A DNA stretch of 5,872 bases from Methanobacterium sp. PtaU1.Bin097 (GTDB lineage: Archaea; Methanobacteriota; Methanobacteria; Methanobacteriales; Methanobacteriaceae). Below the pieces are notes generated by a model. The model saw nothing but the letters and a program-made list of their open reading frames with translations, was not told the DNA's origin and made no database searches. Location: contig MVQY01000113.1 in the NCBI GenBank assembly GCA_002067325.1, forward strand, positions 1 through 5,872. The letters run 5' to 3'. Positions 5,592-5,872 of the stretch are shown here, one piece after another (the stretch's first letter is position 1; each line of letters begins with the position of its first letter). Made by a program: the position numbers and the translations under genes.

Positions 5592-5872
5592 ATGGAACTG
5601 GAGATCGAAGTAGTGGGGAAGGGTAAAGCCCGGGCAAAACTGGATGGGAGAAATCCAGAAACAGCTGACCGGTTTTACAAGAGCCTCCCCCTGGAAGGAA
5701 AGGCGAAACTGTGGCTGGAGGAAGTCTATTTCATCATACCCCTGGAACTGGAATATGAAAATCAATCCCCCCGTGCAGAGAAAGGCGACCTATCTTATTG
5801 GCCTCCCGGGGCCGCATTCTGTATATTCTATGGTAAATCACAGCCCGCATCTCCAGTAAACCATATTGGTAA
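5592..5872 (+). CDS. Cyclophilin-like fold protein, DUF369/TM1367 type (3' end cut by window)
   Basis: The reading frame is open to the window edge, giving 93 residues. The family is usually about 120 residues, so perhaps 25-35 are missing. The recognisable region is I-I-P-L-E-L-E-Y-E-N, then G-D-L-S-Y-W-P-P-G-A-A-F-C-I-F-Y-G and P-V-N-H-I-G. This matches the small cyclophilin-fold family found in archaea and Thermotoga. These share the beta-barrel of peptidyl-prolyl isomerases but are short and their activity is not established, so I make no claim of isomerase function. There is no signal peptide or membrane segment, so it is cytoplasmic. The ATG has an AAGGTGG site six bases upstream and its own TATA box at 5541-5548, so it is a unit separate from elp3-deoC. 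The family call rests on remembered motifs. Confidence 0.8.
   Translation, partial: MELEIEVVGKGKARAKLDGRNPETADRFYKSLPLEGKAKLWLEEVYFIIPLELEYENQSPRAEKGDLSYWPPGAAFCIFYGKSQPASPVNHIG

Noticed and set aside
5644..5859. Plus-strand 71-codon ORF near the window end
   Set aside because: It is out of frame inside the cyclophilin-like gene, which has a promoter, a ribosome-binding site and family motifs.
1..5872. CRISPR arrays, tRNA or rRNA genes, insertion sequences
   Set aside because: I saw no regularly spaced repeats, no tRNA-like cloverleaf landmarks, no rRNA-like stretch and no transposase motifs; a covariance-model search was not possible.

Overview
The window looks like a piece of a mesophilic methanogen chromosome, most likely from the Methanobacteriales (Methanobacterium-like). 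The evidence is an archaeal-type Elp3, a DUF2098-like small protein, single-domain PRC-barrel and cyclophilin-like small proteins, AT-rich TATA-box promoters about 25 bp ahead of short leaders, and GGTGG/GGAGG ribosome-binding sites. The lineage is inferred from gene content and style, not from any search.

Left part (1-1200), transcribed leftward: a TATA box near 1121-1130 is followed by a 28-codon ORF (995-1081) with a GGAGG site. Its peptide carries a flavodoxin-like FMN-phosphate loop. Next comes a 204-residue HEAT-like helical-repeat protein (362-976), and then an uncertain basic ORF (11-313). All three share one reading frame, separated only by two TAA stops. A competing hydrophobic ORF lies opposite the last one.

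Centre (1201-1868), also leftward: a PRC-barrel protein (1605-1856) followed by a DUF2098-like protein (1201-1539) that ends in three glycines. A T-rich terminator follows.

A divergent promoter region (about 1857-2027) with a 6+6 bp inverted repeat separates these from the rightward genes. The rightward genes are a site-2-protease-family intramembrane metalloprotease with two CBS domains (2028-3086), then, after a T8 terminator and a strong TATA box, a probable two-gene operon of elp3 (tRNA wobble-uridine modification, 3176-4822) and deoC (deoxyribose-phosphate aldolase, 4835-5500). Last is a cyclophilin-fold small protein with its own promoter, cut by the window end (5592 onward).

Most of the window is ordinary methanogen housekeeping. 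I do not see a complete new system. The parts worth a second look are the flavodoxin-loop mini-ORF ahead of the helical-repeat gene, the triglycine tail of the DUF2098-like protein, the undecided locus at 11-326, and two small palindromes at promoters.
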